A stretch of 64,000 nucleotides of DNA from Actinophytocola xinjiangensis (lineage in GTDB: Bacteria; Actinomycetota; Actinomycetes; Mycobacteriales; Pseudonocardiaceae), in NCBI RefSeq assembly GCF_001921215.1, contig NZ_MSIF01000014.1, forward strand, positions 1-64,000, in the 5' to 3' direction. Under the pieces are notes generated by a model. It saw nothing but the letters and a program-made list of their open reading frames with translations, did no database searches and was not told the DNA's origin. Position numbers and translations under genes: made by a program. Below, piece by piece: positions 20,982-29,260 of this stretch (position 1 is its first letter; each line of letters begins with the position of its first letter).

Positions 20982-21743
20982 ATGGGTCGGGTTGCGTTCA
21001 CGCTGCGTGCTGTCCTCGGGGCCGTTGCCCTGATCGTGTTGGTTCCTGGAGTGGCGTCGGCCGAGCCACCGTCGGCGTTGCCGGGGAGTGCGACGGCGGC
21101 TGACGCCCGCTGGCAGCCGGCGTTCGACTACGACGGCGACGGCTGTTACCCGACACCGGCGATCGGTCCCGACGGCACGCTCAACCCCGGTCTGAAGAAC
21201 TCCGGCGCGCTCAACGGCAACTGCCACGACCAGTCGGACCTGGACAACACCAACTCCTATGCCCGGTCGAAGTGTGACGCCGGGTGGTGTGCGTACCTGT
21301 ATGACCTGTACTTCGAGAAGGACCAGGCCGTCCCGCTGATCGACTGCTGCGGCCACCGCCACGACATCGAGCACGTCGTGGTGTGGGTGAACCAGGCGTC
21401 CGACAGCGCGGAGCACGTGTCGGTCTCCGCTCACGGCGAGTACCTGACCTACCCCCGGTCGGCGGTCGCCTGGGAGGGGACACACGCGAAGGTCGTCTAC
21501 CACAAGGACGGCATCAGCACGCACTGCTTCCGGCTGGCCGGCGCGACCGAGCAACCGGAGAACCACTACGGCACCTGGCAGTACCCGGACCTGGTCAGCT
21601 GGGACCACTACCCGCCGGGCATCCGCGACATCCTGACCGGCGCGAACTTCGGCAGCGCCAGCCTGGCGATCAAGAACGGCGCGTTCGAGTCCAACCTGGC
21701 GAAGGCCAGGCCCGCCGGGATCCCGTTCGACCCGTACGCGTGA
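20982..21743 (+). CDS. Necrosis-inducing NPP1/Nep1-like secreted protein
   Basis: 253-residue secreted protein. The signal peptide ends near residue 27 (GVASAEPP). The NPP1 domain covers nearly all the rest. The family's hallmark heptapeptide GHRHDWE appears as GHRHDIE at about residue 125, keeping the His, Asp and Glu that bind metal in plant-active NLPs. The domain opens with WQPAFDYDGDGCYPTPAI and has paired Cys residues (GCYPTP, NGNCH, KCDAGWC, DCCGH). NLPs permeabilise plant membranes via sphingolipids. In soil actinobacteria their role is uncertain. It is a single gene, 52 bp after asd but probably with its own promoter. Confidence 0.88.
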   Translation: MGRVAFTLRAVLGAVALIVLVPGVASAEPPSALPGSATAADARWQPAFDYDGDGCYPTPAIGPDGTLNPGLKNSGALNGNCHDQSDLDNTNSYARSKCDAGWCAYLYDLYFEKDQAVPLIDCCGHRHDIEHVVVWVNQASDSAEHVSVSAHGEYLTYPRSAVAWEGTHAKVVYHKDGISTHCFRLAGATEQPENHYGTWQYPDLVSWDHYPPGIRDILTGANFGSASLAIKNGAFESNLAKARPAGIPFDPYA

Positions 21744-21747
21744 GCGG

Positions 21748-22227
21748 TCAGGCCCTGGCCGCGGCCAGCCAGTCCCGGCTCTGGTCCGCCGAGCCGGGGT
21801 AGGTCCGCTCGACGTCGCCGGCCAGGTCGGCGACCGTGGTGGCGGCCAGTTCGCGCCGCCAGGACAGCTCCGCGCGGGACATGGCCGCCGACACGACGCA
21901 GCCGTCGAGGTAGTTGCCCTTCGGGTCGCCGAAGGGGGAGCCGCGCAGGATCTCGGTGCACCGGAACGCCGGCTCGGGTCCCTCGATGGCCACGACCACG
22001 TCCAGCAGGGTGATCGCCGCCGGTGCGCGGTCGAGCCGGAACCCGCCGCGTGGGCCGGGGGTGGAGGCGACGATGCCGGCTCTGGCCAACGCCTGGAGTT
22101 GCTTGTTCAGGTACGGGGCGGGCAGGTCGAAGTAGGCCGCGAGCCTGGCGGCGGGGACCGGCACGTCCATCCAGGACAGGTTGAGGCAGCTGTGCAGTGC
22201 CCACTCGACGCCTTCGGCCATGCGCAT
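21748..22227 (-). CDS. Rrf2-family transcriptional regulator
   Basis: 159-residue regulator. The N-terminal winged helix contains SWMDVPVPAARLAAYFDLPAPYLNKQLQALARAG, the Rrf2 DNA-reading region. The wing is TPGPRGGFRL. Only two Cys (FRCTEI, DGCVV) sit near the region where IscR/NsrR have three, so an iron-sulfur cluster is doubtful. It is closer to the YwnA/SaiR-like redox-type regulators. The start is ATG 22227, with ATG 22221 possible. It is divergent from a cupin gene across a 76-bp gap with repeated CTGGATAT/ATCCAG elements, suggesting control of both genes. It converges on the NLP gene with a four-base gap. Confidence 0.82.
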   Translation of the reverse strand: MRMAEGVEWALHSCLNLSWMDVPVPAARLAAYFDLPAPYLNKQLQALARAGIVASTPGPRGGFRLDRAPAAITLLDVVVAIEGPEPAFRCTEILRGSPFGDPKGNYLDGCVVSAAMSRAELSWRRELAATTVADLAGDVERTYPGSADQSRDWLAAARA

Positions 22228-22242
22228 GTCCTGGACAGTACG

Positions 22243-22317
22243 TATCCAGGAAATCTGCCGCAACCACTTGTCGGTCAAGTTCTGGATATGTAAGGTCCTG
22301 GATATGACGAATCCAGG
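22243..22317 (+). promoter_or_regulatory. Cluster of ATCCAG/CTGGAT half-sites, candidate Rrf2 operator
   Basis: Half-sites are TATCCAGG (22243-22250), CTGGATAT (22282-22289), CCTGGATAT (22297-22305) and ATCCAGG (22311-22317). The last two form a 21-bp inverted repeat with 7-bp arms that covers the cupin start codon, so binding there would block the cupin gene directly. Confidence 0.6.
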
Positions 22318-22774
22318 ATTCACTCTCGTCCGGGCCGCCGAGGCCGAGGTCCTGCCGGCCAGCGGCGTGACCCTGCTCGTCGACGCGCCGGACACCGCCG
22401 GCGCGCTGACCAGCAACCGGTCCCGCTTCGACATCGGCTCCGCCGGCGCCCCGCCGCACTTCCACGCGGGAGCCGCCGAACTGTTCCTCGTCCTCGATGG
22501 ATCGCTGGACGTGTTGCTGGACGAGGAGATCGTGACCATCACCGCCCACGACCTGCTCGTCGTGCCGGCGGGGATGCCGCACGCGTTCGCGCCCAGCGCC
22601 GGCTGCCGCGCCGACGTGGTGTTCGTGTACACCCCGAGCAAGCCCCGGTTCGACTACTACCGCCTGCTCGAACGCCTCTACACCGGCGACGCCGACCAGC
22701 GGGAACTCGTCGAGACCCAGGACCGGTTCGACAACCACTACGTCCAGAGCGCGGTCTGGGCCGCTCGCGCCTGA
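22304..22774 (+). CDS. Cupin-domain protein
   Basis: 156-residue single-domain cupin. Motif 1 includes APPHFHAGAAELFLVLDGSLDV, with His-x-His and Glu metal ligands. Motif 2 is VVPAGMPHAF. The C-terminal RFDYYRLLERLYTGDADQRELVE tail is common in actinobacterial quercetinase-like cupins controlled by Rrf2 regulators. The start chosen is ATG 22304, since the longer frame overlaps operator repeats. A redox or flavonoid-related oxygenase is possible, but the substrate is not determinable. It ends just before the convergent MFS gene. Confidence 0.75.
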   Translation: MTNPGFTLVRAAEAEVLPASGVTLLVDAPDTAGALTSNRSRFDIGSAGAPPHFHAGAAELFLVLDGSLDVLLDEEIVTITAHDLLVVPAGMPHAFAPSAGCRADVVFVYTPSKPRFDYYRLLERLYTGDADQRELVETQDRFDNHYVQSAVWAARA

Positions 22775-22778
22775 GGGT

Positions 22779-22809
22779 TGTGGACAGTGTGGATGGAGCC
22801 TGTGGACAA
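22779..22809 (-). other. Three tandem DnaA-box-like 9-mers between convergent genes
   Basis: TGTGGACAG (22779-22787), TGTGGATGG (22788-22796) and TGTGGACAA (22801-22809) are one, two and zero mismatches from the reverse complement of TTGTCCACA. They fill the 39-bp gap between cupin and MFS stops. Confidence 0.5.
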
Positions 22810-22813
22810 CTCC

Positions 22814-23998
22814 TCAGGCGACCGGCACCGGCTCGACCCGCCGCTGCCGCACGATCAGCGCCGACGCCACCCCGGCGATCAGCACCCCGCCCGTCCCGGC
22901 CAGCGCGAACCCCCACACCGGCGACGAGTGGTCCACCACGAAACCGACCAGCGGCGCGCCGGCCGCCGAGCCGAGCGTGAACGCCGAGGACTGAACCCCC
23001 ATGGCCTCACCGCGTGCGGCGGCCGGCGCCAGCCGGCTCACCTCCTCGGCGGTCGCCGCGATCGCCGGCGCGCACAGCGCCGCCGCCGGCACCAACGCCA
23101 ACCCCAACAGCCACCACTGCCCGCCGGCCAACCCGATCGGCAGCGTCAGCAGACCCAGCCAGGCCATCAGCGTCACCTGCGTCGGTGCCCGCCGCAGCCC
23201 GCCGTAGGCGATGCCGCCGGCCGCCGAGGCCACCGACCACACGATCATCACCAGCCCCGTGTAGGCCAGCTCGTCGTTCTCCCGCAGCTGGGCGACCAGC
23301 GCCACCTCGCTGCCCGCCAGGATGAACACCGCGCCGGCGCCGATCAGCAGCACCGCGTACATCCTCGGCGTCAGCCAGCTGCGGCGCGGGATCCGCTCCC
23401 CGGTGTCGGCCGCCCGTTCCTCCTCGGTGCGCACCGACGGGTTCGTCACCATCAGCGCGGCCCCCGCGCCGACCAGGCCGATCGCCATCCCCAGCATCGC
23501 CACCGTCGACGAGTACTGGGTCACCAGCAGCACCGCCACCGCCGGCCCGACCATGAACGACAGCTCCGCGGAGATCGAGTCCATCGAGTACGCCGTGCGC
23601 CGCAGGTCCGGCGGCACCAGCGCGGCGATCGCCTGCCGGCCGATGGAGTTCGCCGGCAGCACCAGCAACCCGCCGAAGAACCCGGCGACCATCAGCAGCG
23701 GGAACGGCAGGAACCGGCCGAACAGCCAGAACGCCGCCTCGCCCAGGGTCGTCACCACCAGCACCGGGCGTAAGCCGAACCGGTCGACGACCCGCCCCCA
23801 CACCGGCGCGCCCAGCGCGATGCCGATCGTGGCGACCGCGCCGACGGTGCCCGCCGCGCCGTAGCCCCGGCCGAGACCGACCGCCACGTGCAACGTCAGC
23901 ACCATGCCGGCGGCGGTGGCGGGGATCCGCGCGAAGAAGACCAGGATCATCAGCCCGCGCACCCCGGGCAGGGCCAGCGTCTGGCGGTAGAGGCGCAT
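22814..23998 (-). CDS. MFS transporter
   Basis: 394-residue major facilitator with about twelve membrane segments. The loop between helices 2 and 3 reads WGRVVDRFGLRPVL, the MFS motif A. Helix 5-6 text is NSIGRQAIAALVPPDLRRTAYSMDSISAELSFMVGP, typical of drug-efflux-like members. The start is ATG 23998 with GGAGGAGG upstream; the longer frame adds a basic stretch unlikely to be translated. The middle loop (RTEEERAADTGERIPRR) is charged, as expected. The substrate is unknown. No regulator lies adjacent on the same strand. Confidence 0.85.
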   Translation of the reverse strand: MRLYRQTLALPGVRGLMILVFFARIPATAAGMVLTLHVAVGLGRGYGAAGTVGAVATIGIALGAPVWGRVVDRFGLRPVLVVTTLGEAAFWLFGRFLPFPLLMVAGFFGGLLVLPANSIGRQAIAALVPPDLRRTAYSMDSISAELSFMVGPAVAVLLVTQYSSTVAMLGMAIGLVGAGAALMVTNPSVRTEEERAADTGERIPRRSWLTPRMYAVLLIGAGAVFILAGSEVALVAQLRENDELAYTGLVMIVWSVASAAGGIAYGGLRRAPTQVTLMAWLGLLTLPIGLAGGQWWLLGLALVPAAALCAPAIAATAEEVSRLAPAAARGEAMGVQSSAFTLGSAAGAPLVGFVVDHSSPVWGFALAGTGGVLIAGVASALIVRQRRVEPVPVA

Positions 23999-24076
23999 GG
24001 CTGGAATTGACCTCCTCCTCGCCGGGTGCCGGCAACCCAATTTACGAGCGGGCACCGACAGCGGCGGGCGAGCAGG

Positions 24077-25174
24077 TCAGCCGGTGGGGCGGAACAGGTC
24101 CACGACGTTGGCCCGCGACCGCAGCGCCAGGCCCGTGCGCAGCGCCCCGGCGGCCTCCGAGACCGCCTCCCGGAACCGGGAACCCAGGCTGACGAAGGTC
24201 ACGAACCCGTGGATCAGGTCGTCGTGCTGGCGTTTCACGACCGGCACGCCGGCCTCCCGCAGCCGGTCGGCGTACGCGTTGCCCTCGTCGCGCAGCGGAT
24301 CGAAACCGGCGGTCGCCACGTAGGCCGGCGGCAGCCCGCGCAGGTCGTCGGCCAGCAGCACCGCCAGCCGGTGGTCGGTGCGGGCCGACAGGTCGGGGCA
24401 GTAGCGCTCGATGAACCACGTCATGTCATCGTCGGTCAGCAGGAACCCGTCGCCGAACAGGTCCCGCGACGGGCGGCGCATCGACGGGTCGGTCGCCGGG
24501 TAGAACAGCAGCTGGAACACCGGCCGCGGGCCGCCCCGGCGCAGCGCGTCCAGACACACCACCGCGGCCAGGTTGCCCCCGGAGCTGTCGCCGCCGACGG
24601 CGATGGCCAGCGGGTCGGCGCCCAGCGACTCGGCGTTCTCGGCGGCGTGGCGGAACGCGGCGTACGCGTCGTCGGCCGCGGCCGGGAACGGGTACTCCGG
24701 CGCCAGCCGGTAGCCCACCGACAGCACCCGCACGTTCGCGTGTTTGGCCAGGTAGCGGCACACGCCGTCGTGGGTGTCCATGCTGCCGACGACCCAGCCG
24801 CCGCCGTGCAGGTACACCAGCAGCGGCGACCCGGTCGGCAGGCCGTCCGGCTCGTAGAGGCGCCCGGGGATCGGGCCGTCGGAGCCAGGCAGGGTGAGGG
24901 CACGGGTGCCGACACCGTCCACGATCGGCCCGCCGAGGATCGTGCGGCCCGCCTCGACCCGTGCGCGGGCGTCCTCGACCGACGGAACCGCCGGCCGCCG
25001 GTCGCCCAGCGCCACCATTCGCAGCAACAGCTGCGCGTCCAACGCCAGTTCGAGGCCGTCACGGCGGACCGGTGGGCCGGCCAGTGCCCGGCGCACCGGC
25101 CGGGGAAGGGCGAAGACCGCGTGCAGCGCGGCCCCCTGGACGGACAGCGCCACCCTGCTCATCGCCGTGGACAT
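24077..25174 (-). CDS. Alpha/beta hydrolase, hormone-sensitive-lipase-like esterase
   Basis: 365-residue esterase. The oxyanion motif HGGGW and nucleophile Ser in GGDSSGGNLA mark the HSL (bacterial family IV) group. The acid/base residues lie in AGFDPLRDEG and the His in LIHGFVTF. The first 100 residues form the cap region. ATG 25174 follows GGGAGG at good spacing. It could hydrolyse short acyl esters, as the Lip esterases of actinobacteria do. It neighbours a DCC-family gene on the same strand (47-bp gap). No signal peptide is clear, though a mildly hydrophobic N-terminus is present. Confidence 0.87.
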   Translation of the reverse strand: MSTAMSRVALSVQGAALHAVFALPRPVRRALAGPPVRRDGLELALDAQLLLRMVALGDRRPAVPSVEDARARVEAGRTILGGPIVDGVGTRALTLPGSDGPIPGRLYEPDGLPTGSPLLVYLHGGGWVVGSMDTHDGVCRYLAKHANVRVLSVGYRLAPEYPFPAAADDAYAAFRHAAENAESLGADPLAIAVGGDSSGGNLAAVVCLDALRRGGPRPVFQLLFYPATDPSMRRPSRDLFGDGFLLTDDDMTWFIERYCPDLSARTDHRLAVLLADDLRGLPPAYVATAGFDPLRDEGNAYADRLREAGVPVVKRQHDDLIHGFVTFVSLGSRFREAVSEAAGALRTGLALRSRANVVDLFRPTG

Positions 25175-25221
25175 GTTGTGTTGGCCTCCCAGAACGTCCC
25201 GGAAGAGGCTACTCACCGAAA

Positions 25222-25638
25222 TCACGCCTCGTGTGCATCCTGACCTGCACGAAAGTGTGACACGCAGAACTCGGGGTGTGACGTGCACCACGGCGTTACG
25301 CCCGGTAGGCGGTGTCGGTTGTCGGCCACCCAGCGGTACACCCTGTCCTGCACCTGGCGGATCACCGGCAGCCGGTAGAACCACAGCGGCAGCCGCGTCC
25401 CCAGCGCGGCCGACAGCGCGGCGTTGACCGCCTCGGCGCCCCAGTACCGCCGGCCCGGTCCGCCGTCCCAGAACACCGCGCGGGCCAGGTCCTCCCGGCG
25501 CACCCCGGCGTCCTCGGCGACCCCGGCCCGCTGGAACGGCACGGTCCGGATCCGGCCCCGCCGGTCCAGCCGGGCCAGCAGGTCGCGGCTGCGGGTGCAG
25601 AACCCGCAGTCCCCGTCGAAGATGAGCGTCCCCACCAT
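25222..25638 (-). CDS. DCC-family thiol-disulfide oxidoreductase-like protein (DUF393)
   Basis: 138-residue protein starting at ATG 25638. The hallmark DGDCGFCTRS (CxxC) follows MVGTLIF. Additional text is VPFQRAG and AVFWDGGPGRRYWGAEAVNAAL, then LWFYRLPVIRQVQDRVYRWVADNR, all typical of the DCC family. The fold is thioredoxin-like. Function is not established; CxxC suggests disulfide exchange. The C-terminus has two more Cys near CTSHPEFC. It lies upstream of the esterase on one strand and divergent from the FMN reductase. Confidence 0.88.
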   Translation of the reverse strand: MVGTLIFDGDCGFCTRSRDLLARLDRRGRIRTVPFQRAGVAEDAGVRREDLARAVFWDGGPGRRYWGAEAVNAALSAALGTRLPLWFYRLPVIRQVQDRVYRWVADNRHRLPGVTPWCTSHPEFCVSHFRAGQDAHEA

Positions 25639-25706
25639 TCCCCCATCGTGGCATCGAATGGGGGATGATCGGAGGAGCGCAGGCCGGCGTGGGAGAGGGA
25701 TGTGGT

Positions 25707-26264
25707 GTGACGGTGAACGTGGTGGGGATCGGTGGGTCCCTGCGCCAGGAGTCGCAGTCCGAGCGCGCGTTGCGGATCGCCCTGTCCGGCGCGGCCCTGG
25801 CCGGCGCGAAAACCACCCTGGTCTCCGGCTCGGACCTGGTGCTGCCCTTCTACGACCCGGCCGACCCGCACCGCTCACCCGAGGCCTGCCGGCTGGTCGA
25901 GGAGCTGCGCGCGGCCGACGGCGTCGTGCTGGTCTCGCCCGGCTACCACGGCGCGATCTCCGGGCTGGTGAAGAACGCCCTGGACTACATCGAGGACATG
26001 CGCGGCGACGACCGGCCCTACCTCGACGGCCGGGCCGTGGGCTGTGTGGCCACCGCCCACGGCTGGCAGGCCGCGGTGAACACGCTGGCCTCGCTGCGCT
26101 CGATCGTGCACGCGCTGCGCGGCTGGCCGACCCCGCTGGGTGCGGCGGTCAACGCCCGGCACGTGGTGTTCGGCCCGGACGGCGACTGCACCGACGAGAA
26201 GGTCGCCGACTCGCTGCGCACGATCGGGTCACAGGTCGTCGAGTTCGCCACATCACGGGTATGA
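25707..26264 (+). CDS. NADPH-dependent FMN reductase family protein
   Basis: 185-residue flavodoxin-like reductase. The FMN phosphate loop GIGGSLRQESQSERAL and the second loop SPGYHGAISGLVKNALDYIED (YHGxxxxxxKN) define the FMN_red family. GTG 25707 follows GGGAGAGGGA and gives the usual start close to VGIGGS; the frame extends further upstream without support. Likely roles are quinone or flavin reduction in oxidative defence. The Dps gene lies 27 bp downstream on the same strand, so a small stress-related operon is possible. Confidence 0.85.
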   Translation: MTVNVVGIGGSLRQESQSERALRIALSGAALAGAKTTLVSGSDLVLPFYDPADPHRSPEACRLVEELRAADGVVLVSPGYHGAISGLVKNALDYIEDMRGDDRPYLDGRAVGCVATAHGWQAAVNTLASLRSIVHALRGWPTPLGAAVNARHVVFGPDGDCTDEKVADSLRTIGSQVVEFATSRV

Positions 26265-26291
26265 CCGCGCCGCAGCGGGTACGCCGCTGCC

Positions 26292-26768
26292 ATGACGAAG
26301 TCTCCGATCACCAGCCCACTGTCTGATTCCGACCGCAAGTCCACCGGCGCCGTCCTGCAGACGACGCTCGTCGACCTGATCGACCTGTCGCTGATCGCCA
26401 AGCAGGCGCACTGGAACGTGGTCGGCCCGCACTTCCGCAGCGCGCACCTCCAGCTCGACGAGCTGGTCTCGACCGCCCGCCAGTACACCGACGAGGTCGC
26501 CGAACGCGCCAACGCGATCGGCGTCTCGCCCAACGGCAAGGCCCGCACCGTCGTGGAGAGCTCCGGCCTGCCGGACTACCCGGACAACTGGCAGTCCGTC
26601 GAGGCCACCGTGGCGGCGATCGTCGCGACGCTCGGCGCGGTCATCGCCCGCGTCCGCAAGGGCATCGACGAGACCGACAAGTCCGACCTGGTCACCCAGG
26701 ACCTGCTGATCGCGCTGGCCGCCGAGCTGGAGAAGCAGCACTGGATGTGGCAGGCCCAGACCGCGTGA
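26292..26768 (+). CDS. Dps-family DNA-binding ferritin-like protein
   Basis: 158-residue protein forming 12-mers that oxidise and store iron and protect DNA. The ferroxidase signature is spread as AKQAHWNVVGPHFRSAHLQLDEL, with His, Asp/Glu and a His in the shared-site pattern. The helix with AAELEKQHWMWQAQT closes it. The N-terminus (MTKSPITSPLSDSDRK) is short and moderately basic, and the C-terminus has no Lys-rich tail, so DNA binding may be weak. A strong bidirectional terminator follows. Confidence 0.93.
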   Translation: MTKSPITSPLSDSDRKSTGAVLQTTLVDLIDLSLIAKQAHWNVVGPHFRSAHLQLDELVSTARQYTDEVAERANAIGVSPNGKARTVVESSGLPDYPDNWQSVEATVAAIVATLGAVIARVRKGIDETDKSDLVTQDLLIALAAELEKQHWMWQAQTA

Positions 26769-26773
26769 GGCGA

Positions 26774-26800
26774 GGGGTCCCTTCCGCGTGAAGGGACCCC
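26774..26800. terminator. Bidirectional hairpin terminator
   Basis: GGGGTCCCTT and AAGGGACCCC are perfect 10-bp arms around CCGCGTG, between the converging Dps and peptidase genes. Confidence 0.85.
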
Positions 26801-26807
26801 CTCCCGT

Positions 26808-28649
26808 TCAGAGCCCGAGCGCGGTGCGGGTGAACTGGACCTCGATGGCGATCTGCTTGATCGTCTCGGCGACCACCAGCGAGCCGTGGCCGGCGTCGTA
26901 GCGGTACACCTGGTAGTCGGCGTCGCGCGCGGCGAGCCGGTCGAGGTAGTTGTCGATCTGCCGGATCGGGCACCGGGGGTCGTTCTCGCCGGCCACCACC
27001 AGCACCGGGGCGCGCACCTGGTCGACGTAGGTGATCGGCGAGCACTCGGTGTACCGGTCGGGCACCTCGTCGGGGGAACCGCCGAACAGGGCCCGGTCGA
27101 ACGCGCGCAGCGGCTCCATCTCGTCGGCGTAGGCCGCCAGGTAGTCGGCCACCGGCACCCCGGCGATCCCGGCCGCCCACAGCCCCGGCTGGGTGCCCAG
27201 CGCCAGCAGCGACAGGTACCCGCCCCAGGACGCGCCGTTGACCACGCACCGCGCCGGGTCGGCCAGGCCCTTGTCCACGGCCCACGCGTGCACCGCCGCG
27301 ACGTCGGCCAGCTCGGTCAGCCCCGGCCGGCCCTCGATGGCGTCGCGCCAGGCCGAGCCGTAGCCGGTGGAGCCCCGGTAGTTGACGTGCACCACGGCGA
27401 ACCCGGCGTCCAGCCACACCGCGCGGTAGGCGGAGAAGCGGTCCTCGTCGGCCGAGTGCGGCCCGCCGTGCAGCGCGAACACCGTCGGCAGCGGCCCGTC
27501 GCCGGCGTGCGGCGGCCGCGCGTACAGCGCGTGCACCTGCCCGACGCCCTCCCGCTGCACGAACACGTCCTGCAACGGCACCGACGGCGGCGCGGTGTGC
27601 CCGGGCGGCGAGAGCAGCACCCGCTCGGTGCCGTCGCCGTACAACGCCCGCACGACCGACGGCGACGCCGCGTCCGACCAGGCGTACTCGATGGTGCCGT
27701 CGGGGCGCACGGAGACCGAGCCGATGGTGCCGGGCGCGGTCGGCAGCTGGGTGCGGGTGCCGGTGGCGAGGTCGAGGTGGTGCAGGGTGTTGCGCGCCTC
27801 GTGGGTGTGCACGACGACGATCGCGCTGCCGTCCGGGTACCACTCGGCGGTCAGCTCCCCTGGCAGGTCAACGACCAGCTCGGTCTCGGTGCCGGCGGCC
27901 ACGTCCCAGATCAGCAGCTCCTCGCGGCCCCGGCGTTCGTGCAGCACGAGCAGCCGCTGGTCGCCGGGGACCGGGCTGAACCCGATGGCGTCCAGGCCCT
28001 TGCCGGGGCCGTCCCACTTGTCGGCGACCGTCGACCCGTCGGCGGTCGAGAGCACACGCAGCGCGGAGTGGCGGTTGTCGCCGTGCTCGGAGTGCGCGAT
28101 GGCCAGCAGGGTCTCGTCGCGGGACAGCGCGGCGACCCCGCCGTCGTGCTCGTCGCGGTACAGGACGGTGGCGGGGGCGTTGTCGCGGGACAGGAAGATC
28201 GTGGTGCCGTCGTCGTTGGAGACCCCGACGACCGACACCGACCGGCCGAGCTCGATCCCGGCGGGGTAGCCGGCGTCACTGCCCGGCACCGCGCCTTCTG
28301 GCGCTCCGGCGGCGGGCCGCCCGGCGAACGGCTCCCGGACCCAGTTGCCGAACTCGTCGCCGTCGGAGTCGGCGAACCACCAGAGGTGTTCGCCGTCGGG
28401 GCTGATGGTGGCGTAGGAGGTGCCGTTGGGCCGGTCGGTGACCTGGCGCCGGGTGTCGGTGGCGCGGTCCCAGGCGTAGACCTCCCAGACCCCGCTCAGG
28501 TTGGACAGGTACAGGTTGCGGTCGGGGGCGTCGTGGGCCCACCTCGGCAACGACACGCGGGCGGCGGTGAACCGTGCCCGCCAGCGGGCTTCCGCGTCGG
28601 CGTCGGCGAACAGGGTGTCGGGCACCTCGGCCAGGGGATGGTTGGTCAC
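26808..28649 (-). CDS. Prolyl-oligopeptidase family S9 serine peptidase
   Basis: 613-residue enzyme with an N-terminal beta-propeller and a C-terminal alpha/beta hydrolase domain. The propeller region holds WD-like repeats such as GTSYATISPDGEHLWWFAD. In the catalytic part the nucleophile Ser lies in GASWGGYLSL (GxSxGG). The acid Asp is in GENDPRCP, and the His in DAGHGSL. FALHGGPHSADE is the oxyanion region. No signal peptide is visible, so it should be cytoplasmic. It cleaves short peptides, by family knowledge. Its ATG overlaps the NADAR stop by four bases, so they are co-translated. Confidence 0.92.
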   Translation of the reverse strand: MTNHPLAEVPDTLFADADAEARWRARFTAARVSLPRWAHDAPDRNLYLSNLSGVWEVYAWDRATDTRRQVTDRPNGTSYATISPDGEHLWWFADSDGDEFGNWVREPFAGRPAAGAPEGAVPGSDAGYPAGIELGRSVSVVGVSNDDGTTIFLSRDNAPATVLYRDEHDGGVAALSRDETLLAIAHSEHGDNRHSALRVLSTADGSTVADKWDGPGKGLDAIGFSPVPGDQRLLVLHERRGREELLIWDVAAGTETELVVDLPGELTAEWYPDGSAIVVVHTHEARNTLHHLDLATGTRTQLPTAPGTIGSVSVRPDGTIEYAWSDAASPSVVRALYGDGTERVLLSPPGHTAPPSVPLQDVFVQREGVGQVHALYARPPHAGDGPLPTVFALHGGPHSADEDRFSAYRAVWLDAGFAVVHVNYRGSTGYGSAWRDAIEGRPGLTELADVAAVHAWAVDKGLADPARCVVNGASWGGYLSLLALGTQPGLWAAGIAGVPVADYLAAYADEMEPLRAFDRALFGGSPDEVPDRYTECSPITYVDQVRAPVLVVAGENDPRCPIRQIDNYLDRLAARDADYQVYRYDAGHGSLVVAETIKQIAIEVQFTRTALGL

Positions 28650-29215
28650 GCCGTAGATCCTGCCTCATCGCCCGCGCCCGGTGGGCCGGCGAGCACGGCC
28701 CGCGCCTCGGTCAGCGCGAACCCCAACAGGTTCAGGCCACGCCAGGCCGTGGGGTCCTGCGCGCGGGGGTCGTCGGCGGCCAGCCCGATGCCCCACACCC
28801 GGTCCAGCGGGCTGGCCTCCACCAGCACCCGCGTCCCGGTGGCCAGCAGATAGTCCCGCAGTTCGGTACGCTGCCCGAACTTGGCGACACTGCCGGCGAC
28901 GACGATGTCGTAGCGGTGGCGCTCCCACTCGCCCTGGTCGAATCCCGGTATTCCGCGCCCGAGTTCCTTGGCCTGCCGGGGATGCCGGGCGTCGAGGATC
29001 CGCGCGGCGCTGTCCCGGTCGCCGAACAGCTCGGCCTTGCGCCACATCATGTAGTGCTCGGCCGTCGCGAACTCGACGCCGTCGACGACGAACGGCGCCG
29101 GCCACCACTGGCTCAGACAGCCCTTCCCGATCCGCCCGTCGGGCTCGGGCCGGTGCCCCCAGAACAGCAGGTACTCGACCCGGTCCCGCCGCTTGACCAA
29201 CTCGTCGACGTCCAT
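28646..29215 (-). CDS. NADAR-domain protein (YbiA-like N-glycosidase)
   Basis: 189-residue protein. The N-terminal LLFWGHRPEPDGRIGKGCLSQWW, then FATAEHYMMWRKAELFGD, is the NADAR pattern, with WGHR and EHYMMWRKA. Towards the C-terminus ASPLDRVWGIGLAADDP (DxxWGIG) is the second conserved block. Known NADAR enzymes hydrolyse N-glycosidic bonds of riboflavin intermediates or remove ADP-ribosyl groups from guanine. Which applies is unclear. The stop overlaps the S9 peptidase start (ATGA). It is divergent from the amidinotransferase with 45 bp between starts. Confidence 0.9.
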   Translation of the reverse strand: MDVDELVKRRDRVEYLLFWGHRPEPDGRIGKGCLSQWWPAPFVVDGVEFATAEHYMMWRKAELFGDRDSAARILDARHPRQAKELGRGIPGFDQGEWERHRYDIVVAGSVAKFGQRTELRDYLLATGTRVLVEASPLDRVWGIGLAADDPRAQDPTAWRGLNLLGFALTEARAVLAGPPGAGDEAGSTA

Positions 29216-29260
29216 CCCGACAGTCTGCCGAAACGCCCCGGCTCTGCGATCGTGGAGCCC

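Noticed and set aside
22778-23773. Plus-strand frame opposite the MFS gene
   Set aside because: Arg/His/Gln-rich shadow; the minus strand encodes a twelve-helix transporter.
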